NCBI GenBank assembly: GCA_029747015.1
Contig: JAKOGI010002817.1
Span: forward strand, 19,889 to 83,888
DNA length: 64,000 nt
Direction: 5' to 3'
Source: Carnegiea gigantea
Taxonomy: Eukaryota > Streptophyta > Magnoliopsida > Caryophyllales > Cactaceae
Shown: piece after piece, positions 34,204-46,379 of the stretch
How positions within the stretch are numbered: the first letter of the stretch is position 1
Layout: each line of letters opens with the position of its first letter
Translations under genes and position numbers: made by a program
The notes under the pieces: model-generated
The model's database searches: none
Seen by the model: the letters and a program-made list of their open reading frames with translations, nothing else
What the model was told of the DNA's origin: nothing

Positions 34204-34430
34204 CTAAAATAGAGTACCAACACTTAAATCAGAATTTTCACTATGTATAATCTCGTTGGTTAAAGAATGATAGATTACCAAAAATTGCTTCTTAATCTCC
34301 TTAACGTCAATTTTAATTTTTGCTAATTCGACTTTTAACTCCAAAACTATATCAGTGATATAATTTAATTGCGGTCCTATTGAAGTGGCTCCTTGTAGTG
34401 AGTGCATAATACGTGAATAACTAGAAGCAG
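34204..34430 (-). pseudogene. Caulimovirid copy 2 coiled-coil leader protein, N-terminal part
   Basis: A 67-codon open segment with ITDIVLELKVELAKIKIDVK, a heptad-patterned coiled coil, then SLTNEIIHSENSDLSVG. Copy 3 has the same block at 50125-50270. Function unassigned; the place in front of the coat protein suggests a virion-associated or scaffold role. Confidence 0.5.
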
Positions 34431-34523
34431 GACAAGTAGGGGAAGATTCAAGTATTAAACAGAGTTAATTAGCTTAATTAAATATTAATTAATCTTAATT
34501 ATGTTAATTATTTTTGGTCATTT

Positions 34524-34536
34524 GGCTCTGAAATTA
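34524..34536 (-). other. Primer-binding-like site of caulimovirid copy 2
   Basis: TAATTTCAGAGCC on the minus strand keeps the TCAGAGCC half of the tRNA-Met primer site and is followed by the shared ATGACCAAAAATAA. Position agrees with copies 1 and 3. Confidence 0.6.
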
Positions 34537-34699
34537 GATTAAAGAGGGCCTCGAGTAGTACTTATGAGAGAAATTCTACATGCACAAAATTAAAATTTTC
34601 GAAAGTAGGTTCTTAAGGATTGGTGTAAAATATCCAAATATGAAAAGTTATGGGCATTACGCATGAATTAAAATAATTGAATTGGGCACAAAAATAGTT

Positions 34700-35220
34700 T
34701 GCAAATACTTATGGGGTCCTTTCTATTAGTTACCTTATAAGTCAAGATACCTTATAATTAGTTTTAAAAATCGAGGGTCATTAAAATAGTTCACACAAAA
34801 CTGGAGGTACCTCTATATAATTTATTGAAAGTAATGCTAGCAACAAGGGTCAAACCCATTCAATGAGATCATGCAGCATAAGTATACATACCACTTAGGC
34901 AACTATTTTTTATTAACAATTTCATATGACATGTTCCTTTATTATTCAATCAAATTGTGAAGCCTTTGAACCATTTTTTAAAATCCCAAGATAGAGTTCA
35001 ACTGCTAAATGTTTTTCCTTCTAATTTTGGAAAATATTTGCTATGAAATTTTCCCCCACCCAAAAAACCAAAGTTTACTATATATTTTTAAATTTTCTAT
35101 TCAAAATTTTGAAAATTTGTTGTGCAATTTTATCCAAACAATTTTTCAAGCCCTATGAATTTGATATATACTCATACAAATATTTCTTACTTGAATTTCA
35201 AATTAGCCCGTGAATAATGG
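34700..35220. other. Unassigned spacer
   Basis: AT-rich DNA with no recognised gene. It may belong to the element ending at 35612. Confidence 0.3.
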
Positions 35221-35224
35221 TAAA

Positions 35225-35612
35225 TAACATTCAATTTTTTGGCCACAAAATGGGGTTTCCTGTGGCAAATTTTAAAACTAGTCATGTGATACCTTTTCAT
35301 AGAAAATTTTAAAGCTTGGCCATGAAAGATTTATACCGTGACAAATGACGTGGAATATTTTCAGTCACAAAACTGAGTTTTTAGTGGCAAACTTTGAGAA
35401 ATGACCACGTAATTTTCTCGTTATAGCAAAATTTGCAAATAAGACATGAATACTTTTTTCCTGTGGCTAATTTTGCAATTAGCCGCGCAAAAATTGTTTT
35501 TATGGCAAAATTTCTTAGGATGCCCATGTATTAATTATCGATGCAAATTCTTTCCACCAAAAGTGCCTTCTTGTGGCCAATTTTGTGGCCCAAGTGAGCT
35601 ATTGTTATAGTG
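35225..35612. mobile_element. CACTA-type element terminus with subterminal repeats
   Basis: The right end reads CACTATAACA on the minus strand (35603-35612), a CACTA terminus. The 390 bp next to it are packed with degenerate GTGGCAAATTTT / TTTGGCCACAA words in both orientations, the usual subterminal binding-site structure of CACTA elements. The opposite terminus was not located, and no transposase is in this part. Confidence 0.55.
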
Positions 35613-35789
35613 CAATTCTAAAAATCTTGAACCTGGTTAAATTAGGACCAGCACTAGTTCCCAGTTCTCAGGGCCCGATCCTAACGGAGACCGAGATTGC
35701 TTCTAGGAAAAATGATCGGGTATTCGATTGTGCTCACCCCTATTTCCAGTGAGTATATCAAACCATCACCTGTGATCGAGATAACTCAT

Positions 35790-36345
35790 CTTAACCTTGG
35801 ATACTTGCCAGTTTAACAAATGCTTACATTGGCGTGTGATTTAATTGAACTATCACGCTCGGCTAGACCTCGTTTTAAGGGGGTAAGGCAAGTTCAGATG
35901 CAATGCCAATGCCCTATCATTTTTGTTGCCTATCATGAAATTTATGAAATAAGTTTGGACACTAGGTGGACGATCCAATCCTTGCATCAGTGTGTCATTT
36001 AACCAAATGATCGCGCTCGATTAAATCACTTCCTTAAGAGGGTAGGATGAATTTGATTGCAAGGCTGACGTCGTATCATTCTTGTCGCCTATTAAGGCAT
36101 TCGTGGGATAAATCCAGACATCAATCGAAAGAGCTGATCTTATATCAGCATTTTGTATAACCGAGCTATTGCGCTCATTTAGACCCCTTCCATAAGGGGT
36201 TGGGACAAGTTTGGTTGCAAGACCGACGTCCTATCGTTCCCATCTCATATCAAGGAATTCATGGGAAGATTCCAAACTCTAGTCGGATGAGCTGATCCTT
36301 GCATCAGTACATCCGTTCATCAATCAGGTTTGTCGTTAAGTTTTT
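35790..36345. repeat. Tandem repeat, three to four units of about 158-180 bp
   Basis: Units share ATCACGCTCG / ATCGCGCTCG / ATTGCGCTCA, a 'GGGGT(A/T)AGG.CAAGTT' block and a GATCCTTGCATCAG block. The CATCAG words end at 35990, 36148 and 36307, with a related word at 35811. The array lies just downstream, in transcriptional terms, of the integrase remnant of the Tat-type element on the minus strand. Confidence 0.75.
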
Positions 36346-36649
36346 ATTGCTTCTTTCCGACTTTAGAGCATTCACTTGCTCTTTTGTGCTAAAATTTTAC
36401 ACTGCTAAATTTACCATTTCTTCACTTTCCATCCCTTTTCTCCCCAAAATCTGACAAGAAACAATCAGAAGAATAGATACAAAGAAACTAACATTGATTG
36501 AAATTCATAAGTAATAAAATCAGGGGCCAGCCGAACATATAACCGACATACTACATTGAAACAGGCCTTTCTTAAACGTAGGCTATCTGATCTACACTTT
36601 GCCTACATCATATATAATACTTCCTTAGGTTGTTGTAGTGCGAAGTCCT

Positions 36650-37560
36650 TTATACATCATCTCCCTCCAATGTTGCAAGTCTAAATATTATAGGGCGAAC
36701 TTTTTCAATGATCATGTGTGGCCCTTCCCAATTAGAAGTGAGTTTCCCTTGGATTGCCTCTTTTCAAGTAGCTTCTATCTTTCTTAGGACTAGGTCGCCA
36801 TCCCTAAGGTTCACTATTGGACCTTGCCAATGTAGGACCAAGTCATCCTAATCCTAGCTATCTCCTCCTTGACTTATGCTTCCCCCCCACCATGGGTAGT
36901 AAGTTGAGTGCTTCCTATAGTACTTTGGCTTTATAATCCTGTTAAAAGGTGGTCATTAATAGGTATATATGGAGACTTCTACTAGAAAACACAGCTTCGG
37001 AGCCGTAAACAAGCATGAATGAGTCCTCAATGATAGCAATCTTCTCAGCTGTTCGAAAGGACCAGAGTATGGATAGGAATTTGTCTGCCTACAATCCCTT
37101 TGCATCATTCATTTGGTGTTTAGCAATAGCTGTGAATCTTTTTTGAATACTGTATTGGGCACAATAGTCTCACACCTTGTCGGTGTTGAACTGGAGACCA
37201 TTATCAAAGACCATTGCCTTTGGGACCCTGAATCTTGTAATGATGTTCTTCTAGATGAACCTCTAAACTTCCCTTTCAGTACTGGATGCCACAACTTCTA
37301 TTTCTACCCACTTAGTGAAATAATCAACAACCACGAAGAGAAACTCGCATTGCCCCGATCCCTTTGGGAAGGACCTAGTACGTCTATGCCCCACTTTATA
37401 AAAGGTAACAGGGAATGCATTGTGGTGAGATGGGTGGATGGCTGGTGCTATAGGGGCATATCACTAGCACATTTCACATTTCCTTGGGTCTGGGGGGGAT
37501 GCATTCTTGTGAGATGGATGAATGCATCTTCCATGTTGCTCGGCTGAAGCGGAAAGTATT
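36650..37560 (-). pseudogene. Tat-type integrase fragment
   Basis: WGIDVLGP near 37385 gives the first catalytic Asp; a frame-shifted continuation reads VDYFTKWVE, then 'TRFRVPKAMVFDNGLQFNTDKV' with the second Asp (about 37210) and YCAQYSIQ. The Glu-containing helix is partly deleted (KHQMND runs straight into the C-terminal part). A GPEAVF/‘YGSEAV’-like block is near 36980. Confidence 0.65.
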
Positions 37561-37599
37561 ACCATCGTATTTGTGGCCTCTTCTTGACCTTGTTTGGTT

Positions 37600-38060
37600 G
37601 AGAGGTCTCTGTTTTAATGACTTAAGCTCATGTAGTAGCATTATCGTGCTATGGTTTGGTCTCCACAAGGCTTTCCCACCTTGCTATCATCCTGTTCAAA
37701 CTGTATGAGTAGAAAGTATGGTGCCACTACTACTTTGATAGCATTAAATATTAGATGTGAAGGATAACATTGTACGCCATTAGGAGATCCACAACTAAAA
37801 AAATTGCTTCAATTGTTCCAGAACTTCTCTTTTCCCCCTCTCGGATAAGCAACCTCTTGGTTCCCAACAATAGGTTGCTTGCCCTCTTAACCCTTGAGTG
37901 GGAGTTTCTACAGCTTCCTGATCTTTCTTATAGTATTATAACTTTTTGAGGTAAGCAAGGGTACCGATATCAACAGAACTTCCCGTGTCCACAAGAATTA
38001 GTCGCACCTTGGTGATTGCAATGTTGAGTTGCATAACCAATGTATCATTATAAGGTCTGT
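37600..38060 (-). pseudogene. Tat-type aspartic protease
   Basis: LILVDTGSSVDIGTLAYLKK around 37950-38010 with an intact D-T-G triad at 37982-37990. The second half follows with 'LNAIKVVVAPYFLLIQF' near 37760. Frame breaks lie between them. Confidence 0.75.
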
Positions 38061-38079
38061 AAAGGACGTATATCTTTCG

Positions 38080-39900
38080 GACCGAACATCATGGTTGGCC
38101 TTATAAGGGGCTTCAACCTCTTAGTAGCCAGAACTTGGCTAAGCTTCCGAATCTAGGCTTTCCTGTATTTGACATTTACTTCCTTGTTGTTAACTCCTCT
38201 AACTATGGTTGCTATCACCTCTATGTCACTATCAGTATCATTGTCCTTCTTTTCACCAGGGTTGTGAAGAACTTGGTTGTCTCCCCTGTCCTGCCTCGAG
38301 AAATGGTTAAGCTTGCCCTTAGCTAACTATCTCATAGAGAGTCCTCTTAAGCTTGCAACACTTGAAGGTAGTGTGCTCATGGTCTTTATGATATTCACAT
38401 TACTGGTTCATTTTTCTGAATTTGGCTAGAGTACCAGGGGTCTTTGCCCTTTTCAACATGGGGTTACCTTTGATCTCAAAAAGGATGTTCCTAGGTCTAG
38501 TATGGGAGCATTCGGGCTCATCCTCCTTCTTGGGATGTTCATCTAACTTGGGGTGTACCTCTCTTCTCCCCCCTATTTCAAGTGTCATGACGAATGAAGT
38601 TATCTTAACACATATCTCTGTAGCTTGTATGAAGTCTTGGGCCTTATGTAAGACCTCAGCTAATGTTGTAGGTTTACCTTCTATAAGGGAGAATTTGAAC
38701 CATCTGGGAACTAGCCTATTAAAAAAGGCTGTCTAGGCTACCCTATCTTATAAATCAGGGATTAGGACGATTTCACAATTGAACCTATCCACATAGTCTT
38801 TCAAATCTTCTCCCTCACTTTGTCATATCTTGGTAAGGTGGAAATTAGTTCTCCTCTCTCTTACTCATGATAAAGTGGGTGCTGAATGACTCATAAAGCT
38901 GGAAGAATATGATGATACTTCTGTTGGGGAGGTTGTTAAACTATTTCTGAGCGATTTCGTTCAACGTGGCAAGAAGTATCAGCAGCAAATAGCATCATCA
39001 ACATCTTAGACATATATTTGTACCATGTAGAAATCCAGATGATCGTCCGAACCAGTAGTACCATTGAAGGGGTCGATGGTAGCCATTTTGACATTCCTAG
39101 GGCGTGCCACCTCCATAATCCCTCTACTGAAAGGGGTCAAGAGGGTAGGGAAAGAGCCTCTTTCTGACAAGCCCCAAATCCTGAGCATTGGTAGCCAAGG
39201 ATGGTCGATTTTCACCAATAAAAGAGAGTCATGGTGTTTAGATGATGCCCCCTGCTTTTGTCCCCTCTTAGCCCTAACTTTTTGAAGACATGGCTAGCGC
39301 TATGGGGAAGTTGAGTTTCAATTTTGGTTTATCCAATAGACTTGGCTAGTGAAGAAGCTCTTTGTATGGATTTCCTCACTCAGAGTAGAGGGGTCTCAAG
39401 GATTCCTTCTATGCCTCACACCATCCAGCGTCCTTGCTTTTGGATGTGTAAGGAGCTATGGCCAACCGAGAGAAAGGGATGTTGTTGTGAGCTTTCTTAA
39501 GGGCCTGCTTGGCTTCGATGATCCTTCGAGCGTCTCCCCACTTAAGGTGTTTGGTTCTCCTTCAGGGCATTCGTTCCGCATCTGCAGGTAGGGGGGACTA
39601 TAAATCCCGGAATTGGCTCATACTCAAATCCTTGAATGGGCTTCGGGTCATGCTTAACAGCCTTCATCTTTTCACATACTCCTCGAATCAATGCCTCTTA
39701 CACTTGCTTAAATGCTTCCCCTAAATGTTCTGGGATGATGCACTGAGTACTCACCCAAACTCTGATCCAAGGGGTCGCCTTGCTCCCTTGATGGACTCTC
39801 ATCTGTTTTGCATCTTTCCTTATTTCCTTGTTTTGATGTTTGGATCGGTTATCAACCATTTTCTCGATTCCTCCCTCCATATGACGTTAATCTATTTCGA
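38080..39900 (-). pseudogene. Tat-type gag
   Basis: Best block at 39006-39218: FSRGIMEVARPRNVKMATID followed by PFNGTTGSDDHLDFY, the conserved opening of plant Tat-type gag. Downstream (38400-38588) a charged stretch precedes a CEYHKDHEHTTFKCCKLK segment, matching the C-H-H-C type spacer usual there. An N-terminal Lys/Gln-rich portion is at 39700-39880. Many stops and frameshifts. Confidence 0.7.
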
Positions 39901-40338
39901 ACAAAACTTGAGTAGTGGGAGAGAAGTTTGTACTTATGTTTGGTCGACATTTCACCTAGCTGGCAGAGGTGAGGTATCTCCTCCTCGATGACCTACAGGA
40001 AGGTTGACCCAGTGTGTTTTGCCCAAGGAAGATCCCTCTAAAGCTCAAGTCAGCCTTAGGAAGAGAGGTAGTAAAAGAGGAGAAAAAGGTTAGACACAGT
40101 TTACTTGTTTGGATATGGGTCGTTAATATGTCATGTCGTGAATAGTGAAAAGTTTTCATAATGATGCAAGTTAGGGTATTTGTAGCCTTGGGGTCAATTC
40201 CCAACAGCAAGGTGGTCATTCCTCAATATGATGGGGAAATGAGCATTATATCCCTTTTGATTCCTTCACTCTCCTCAAAGATCAACCTTTAACCTTTGTT
40301 GAGTTGGTATTCACCATGTGTTGGCTGCCCATTGGTAG

Positions 40339-40665
40339 TAAACCTGGCAAAACTGATCCAAAACTCAAACCAAACAACCCGGACCCATACTCGACCCGAC
40401 ATCCGAAATATCCTCACCCGAAAGTGAACCCGAAACCTGAATTGACCCGAACCGAACTATACCCGATTCAAAAATTTTCATAAAGTTGCTTGTTTTTGCA
40501 TGACAAATGTATTGGACCAAAAATTAATTGACCCGAAATCAACCTAAATCGAAGTTCACCTGACCCAAACCGATTCGACCCGAAATGTCGCTTAATCTGA
40601 AACATGACCTAACCCGAACTTAACATGATCCACACCTGAATCGAATGACTCATTTGCCAGGTCTA
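40339..40665. mobile_element. hAT-type MITE, 327 bp
   Basis: Inverted ends TAAACCTGGCAAAACTG and, on the other strand, TAGACCTGGCAAATGAG. Perfect 8-bp target duplication ATTGGTAG at 40331-40338 and 40666-40673. The interior is made of repeated ACCCGAA / GACCCGAA words in one direction. Noncoding. Confidence 0.88.
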
Positions 40666-40673
40666 ATTGGTAG

Positions 40674-41330
40674 GGTCCTAAATACCCCAATCACCTTTAA
40701 ATACATTTTTTTTGAAAAATTTCATGTGAATGTTACTTTAAAATTTTGAATTTGCTGTATAATTCAATGCCATTTTTTAAATAATGCTAAAAATAGATCA
40801 GTTTTTTATTATAAAACAACTAGATAAACACTATATAATTTAGTGTCTTAAAGAGTTTTCAAATAGGATTAGTTAAATGTAGACTTTTATTTTTCTGACA
40901 TTTGTTATACAGGGACTATATAACTTTTTAAATATAATTAAGATACGATGATAATGCAGCCTTTCATTAGTTAATCTTACCAATGTCATTTTATCACGAT
41001 CACATTTTTTTAATCTTCATGTGAAAACTTAGAAAATCACCCCAAAAGGGCAAATGTTGCTTTGGTCTAATGGTGATCACTGCACATGAGGGAATATTTT
41101 TGTGAACTCATGGATATTTGCCGTAATGCGTCAATCTTCGTATAATTAATTAATGCAATTAAATAGAGAAAACGCATCACAAATAGATATGATAACCGAG
41201 TGACCAAGGCAAATTAGTTTACCCACTTAATGACGGGGGCATTTTTGGTCTTTGAAAGAGATTTGCCTGGGAAGAGTATAAATTAGTCTGCCCGCTTAAT
41301 TCGGCTCTCTCAGGAATACAAAGTTATTGT
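40674..41330. other. Unassigned AT-rich spacer
   Basis: No gene or element boundary recognised. Confidence 0.4.
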
Positions 41331-42500
41331 TTCTTTTCTTCATGGGATCACCGTCGTGTCAAATTTTGGCTTAAAGAAAGTGATTGATAATCCGTGAGTT
41401 TTATTGACTATTCTTTAAAAAAATGATTCATTTTACTTTTCTTTCTTTCATTATTAGATGTTGTAAGATTTAATTATGATTTATTTTTTACTTGAGTTCT
41501 ATTTCATTTCTTGTTAGATAATGTATGATTGAGTTATGATTTGTGATTTGATTAGATGTTTCATATGGGCAAGTTAATATATATCCTTTTTTCTCGGAGA
41601 TAATATGATTTAATATATTTGTAAAATCAAAGTCATTTCCCATCCCCCCTAAAAAAGGAAAATCAATAACAAAAATACAGAATAAAGAAACGAATGCAAA
41701 AATAAATGAAAATAAAAATAGACTTATATAACTCAGTAGAATTGAACTATTGAAGTAATCAAATTAGCAATACAACATCGCGTAATCAAATGTTTAATTA
41801 TGATTTATTTTTATTTGAGTTATATTTCTTTCCTTATTAGACAATGTATGATTGAATTCTGATATGTGATTTGATTAGATGGTTTATATAAGGAAGTTAA
41901 TATGTATCTATTTTTTTAATATAATATAATTTAATATATTTGTCAAATCAAACCCCTTCCCTCTCCCCCCAAAAAGGGAAATGAATAAAAAAATATAGAA
42001 TAAAGAAACAAATATAAAAATAAATGAACATAAAAATAAATGCATTAAGCTCACTTAGTAGAATTGAACTATTGAAGTAATCAAATTAGCAATACAACAT
42101 CGTGTCATAAAAGTGGATGCACTCATTATGTGTAATGATTTCATTTTCTAGTTATAAATATAATTACATCTACTGTCTTTGATATTTAATGTTTAAGTTT
42201 GATACACTAAAAGATGATTGAGCAAAAATAACTTTTAAGAACAATAAACCAATTGTTTCTTTTTTTAATTTGGATCCCCTTATTTCAAATTTTGGCTTAA
42301 AGAAGGTGGTTGATTATTTGTAAGTTTGACATACAGCACGAAAATAGAAAACAAAAGCAATAAAAATTTGATTGACTATTCTAAAAACATGATTTATTTT
42401 AGTTTTATTTCTTTTATTATTAGATGTCGTAAGATTTAATTATAATTGAATTGATTTGAGTTCTATTTCTTTCCTTGTTGGATAATGTGTGATTGAATGG
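41331..42500 (+). repeat. Local direct duplications (324-bp and 966-bp offsets)
   Basis: 41471-41790 and 41795-42105 are direct copies (TAATTATGATTTATTTTT ... GTAATCAAATTAGCAATACAACATCG). A third partial copy begins at 42437. A second shared block, TCAAATTTTGGCTTAAAGAA, occurs at 41357 and 42288, followed in both by a GACTATTCT word. The arrangement needs at least two duplication steps. No coding frame. Confidence 0.75.
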
Positions 42501-43600
42501 TGCACTCCCCTAATCCTATACTAATTTAGGACATACAATGTATAACACAATGCCACATGGATGCAAAATATCTATAGACACTTTATAATTATAATACAGA
42601 TACATTCGACAGGTGTACTACCTAACCCTAAGCAATTCTAAAATTTAAAATCTAACAGAGCTGTACAAACAATTAGTAATTAGCATTAAAGAGGTTTAAG
42701 GTTTATCCCCGTTCTCTAACAACTTTCCAAAAAAAATGGTCACATGAAATGTGTATTTTTAACTAAAAATCCAACCACTCTTCACAAATAAACATGTATA
42801 AGTTCTAAAATATAGTGGTCTCTGCAATATCATAATAAATAAGAATATAACGTAAGTAATCTCTCACATAAGTTGTAAAAGGCCCCCTTAGACCCGTAAA
42901 ATACTGCATATCGATAACGCACAGCAAAAAATATCTGAACCCTAACTGAAGAAGGTTGTATTACAGTAGCATAACAAGTTACATAAAACTGCTACTTATG
43001 CTTTCTTCAATATAGAACATTTTACTCCTTGAAAACAAGACTTAAAAATATAAAGACAATTACACCCGTAAACTACAAACAACCCTAAGTAGACGACACA
43101 GCTTGAAAATTACTCAATGAAAATTAGACTTCATAAATTGGAAATGTGAATATGGTATAGGTAATCTCTTGAATAAATTAGAAAATAGTATACTAAGCTC
43201 GGTAAATACTTCATGCATTTTGATATTACAAAAAAGTTTGACCTATAATTGTTGATAGTTATACAATAGATAGATTACAAGTAACATAAATAACTAAGCA
43301 GCCAACAAAACATAAATTAAATTAGACAAGATTTTTCCTTAATAGATTTTCGATGTATATTTTGGGAGCTAAAAAATCCTTAAACAATCCTTCATACAAT
43401 CATATGGAGGCACACCAAGTAGTCAAAGAATTGGAAATGGACTAGAAAATGGGCTAGCTCGACTTAACGCAAGATAGAGGAGACAACCATGCGATGCATA
43501 TAAGAACGTGAATAATATCAAGCGGAAGCCAGAGCATTACGATTGACCATATCCCGTGTTGCAACAAACACTAATATTCTACAAATTGAACGAATAGTCT
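42501..43600. other. Unassigned DNA upstream of Helitron remnant
   Basis: AT-rich, no gene recognised. A Helitron 5' terminus could lie here but was not identified. Confidence 0.35.
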
Positions 43601-45815
43601 ACAAATTGAACGTATGAACTCTACACTATGCAGAAATCCTCTACATAGAGATTTTACAGAGCAATGGTCTTTTATAAAATTATGGTTTCATGTGGCTACT
43701 GCAAAGCTACTATGTGGTTTGGTGGAAAGATTAGAAGCAGCAGCATTTCTCAATCGTGATTCACCTTATGTTGGCAAAATGGGTGAGTTATATAGCCAAG
43801 GTTGTCTCCAGATCCTCTACCTCTAGATACATTACTAAATGATCCAAGTTTAATCCAACATATTAGGGCTTACAGGTTAATGTTGTCACTTACTTCAATG
43901 GGTGGGTCGGTTGACTACTTTGTAATGGATGGCCATGGACCGTACTCCTTTTGCATAAGTGGGCAAAGCTACCATCATATTGATTGTTTACTCCCATAAC
44001 AGGGAAAAAAGCTAAGATTTGCTCAATTATACATCTATGGTATGCATGATGAAGTGCAGAATTGATGTAGGGCTCTAAATAGCCCCCAAAATGTTAACGG
44101 GGTTGATTTCGAAATTTTGGAGGCATTACAATGCAAGCTTGATTTAGTAAATCCTTATGTGAAGTAATTTTGAAACATTTGGGATATGCTATATGCCAAC
44201 AACGTTGTTGACTTAAGAATTTGAATCATCGAAGCATGAATAGGGGAGCCAACATACAAGGCCCACAATATATGAAGTGATAGCTCTCAGAGTGGGTGGT
44301 GAGCATACTGATGAAGGGAGCCTAGACATCATTATTTGCAAAATAAATAAAACGTTACAACGCATATATAAAAAAAAAAAACCTCACCTGTCCTATATGC
44401 CTTTCTAAAACCCTTTTTTATTTCCATATGGAACCGATGCTTGGTCGGAATATATTCCATGTGCTGAAGGGTCGAGCAGTAGTGGATCGTTTATTGGAGT
44501 ATGAGAGTTCTATGCATTCCTAATACAGTATCGGGTGAATGAGTGGAACATTATACTTCATCGTGGCCAATTATTTAATGATTTATTGTTGATTGTTATG
44601 TTGTTGTTGAGGCATGGAGATTGAACTACATATAATGTTACTAAGGTACAATCTGAGCAAATTTGTACAGTGATCTATAAGATGCAGTTACTACTAGAGA
44701 AAATGATCCTACTACTGTTAGGAGGAGGTTTGTATTGTCTGCAATCTTCAAGGGAGGCATATTACATGAGGCAACACTTTCTTAATGCGATGGCCATATG
44801 TTGCCAATTGGGCTATGCAGATCTTTTGTGATGTTTACTTGCAATCCCACTTGGTTAGAAATTATAGAAGCATTATCCCAATAACTAGAATAATATACCA
44901 ATGATTGACCTGACAACATTGCCATGCAAAACTAAGAAATTTAATTTGGTCTTTCACTTAACGAGCAAATTCCTTAATTTTCAACATACATATGGTTATG
45001 TATTTTGTTACTTAACTTTGTGATGTCTTCTATTCACATATATACATGTTATTGAATTCAAAAATAATGCTTATCACATGCTCATATTTTGCTTACCTTA
45101 GCAAATGAGAATAAACTAACTTCTACAAAAGATATTGATGATATTATATGCACTGATATGCCTAATAATGTTAGTAATCCTGTAGGATATAAAACAGTTG
45201 CAAGGAACATAATACACGACCCATGTGTAATAATTTTCTTATGCCCATTCATAGATGGTAGTAAGTGCACACAACATTATCCAAAGACCTTCTCCAGTGA
45301 CACTATCACTGAATAGAATGGTTTTATCGAATATAGGCATAAAGAAAACGATAGAAGTATAACAATTCGTGGTATCAACATTGATAACAGATGGGTTGTA
45401 CCATACAATCGTTTTTCTCTATGTAATAAATGTTGAGTATTGCACTCAGAAGAAGGTTATTAAATATCTTTATAAGTACATGCACAAGGGACCTGATTGA
45501 GCAATTTCTGTTATTGAAGATAATGATCAAAATATTGAGAACGGAGTTGGTCCTCGATATGGATGAGTTGATAAGATGCAACAGTATTTAGATTGTCATT
45601 ATGCCTCACTCATTGATGCAATTTGGAGAATATTTAAGCATACCATAATGCATTATTATCCATTTGTTTAACTGTTACTGTACTACTTACGAGGATAACA
45701 GTACATTGTCTTAAGTGAACGCTATGAACTTTATGATGTGGTCAATGAAGCACAAGAGAGGGCGAAAATGCTCATCGAAAGGTTTTGTGCAAATATGGCA
45801 TAGATGAGTGCAAGA

Positions 45816-45818
<3 letters not shown>
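43600..45818 (+). pseudogene. Helitron Rep (HUH) domain, decayed
   Basis: A zinc-finger-like CGYCKATMWFGGK near 43690 is followed by the open segment 43802-43999: IRAYRLMLSLTSMGGSVDYF and GPYSFCISGQSYHHIDCLLP, the conserved start of the Helitron helicase-like N domain. Later blocks: FVLSAIFKGG (44730), TCNPTWLEI (44845), and LSHAHILLT at 45071-45090, whose His-Ala-His is the HUH metal site. Next the open segment 45089-45316 has DIDDIICTDMPN, NIIHDPCVIIFL, SKCTQHYPKTF, then NRWVVPYN. Many stops. The Tyr active-site region was not seen before the TA tract. Confidence 0.8.
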
Positions 45819-46334
<516 letters not shown>

Positions 46335-46379
46335 GGGCTAATTACATATGGAATAAGAGCTTTAAGAAATAGACTATGA

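Larger units (their letters stand above)
28400..34690 (-). other. Endogenous caulimovirid copy 2
   Basis: A near-complete but heavily decayed viral genome on the minus strand. From 34690 downward: leader with primer site, coiled-coil protein, coat protein, zinc knuckle, 30K-type movement domain, protease, RT with an internal deletion, RNase H, a conserved post-RNase H region, and a 3' regulatory/polyadenylation region that aligns with copy 3 to about 28400. Peptide blocks match copy 3 throughout. Confidence 0.82.
36480..40250 (-). mobile_element. Tat/Ogre-type Ty3-gypsy retrotransposon remnant
   Basis: The minus strand carries gag (about 40000-38080), protease (38040-37620) and integrase (37560-36650), but the roughly 2 kb needed for RT and RNase H between protease and integrase are absent. 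LTRs were not delimited. A degenerate tRNA-Asp-like primer site may lie near 40190-40215. The tandem array at 35790-36345 would fall in its 3' untranslated region. Confidence 0.75.

Noticed and set aside
35640..35755. Possible hAT MITE end (GCTCACCCCTA-type terminus)
   Set aside because: Only one end resembles a hAT terminus, with no inverted partner or 8-bp duplication.
35790..36345. CRISPR-like array
   Set aside because: Repeat units are long, degenerate and adjacent without unique spacers, in a plant nuclear context; it is an ordinary tandem repeat.
37113..39724. Series of plus-strand ORFs of 60-144 codons
   Set aside because: Antisense to the Tat-type gag, protease and integrase remnants on the minus strand.
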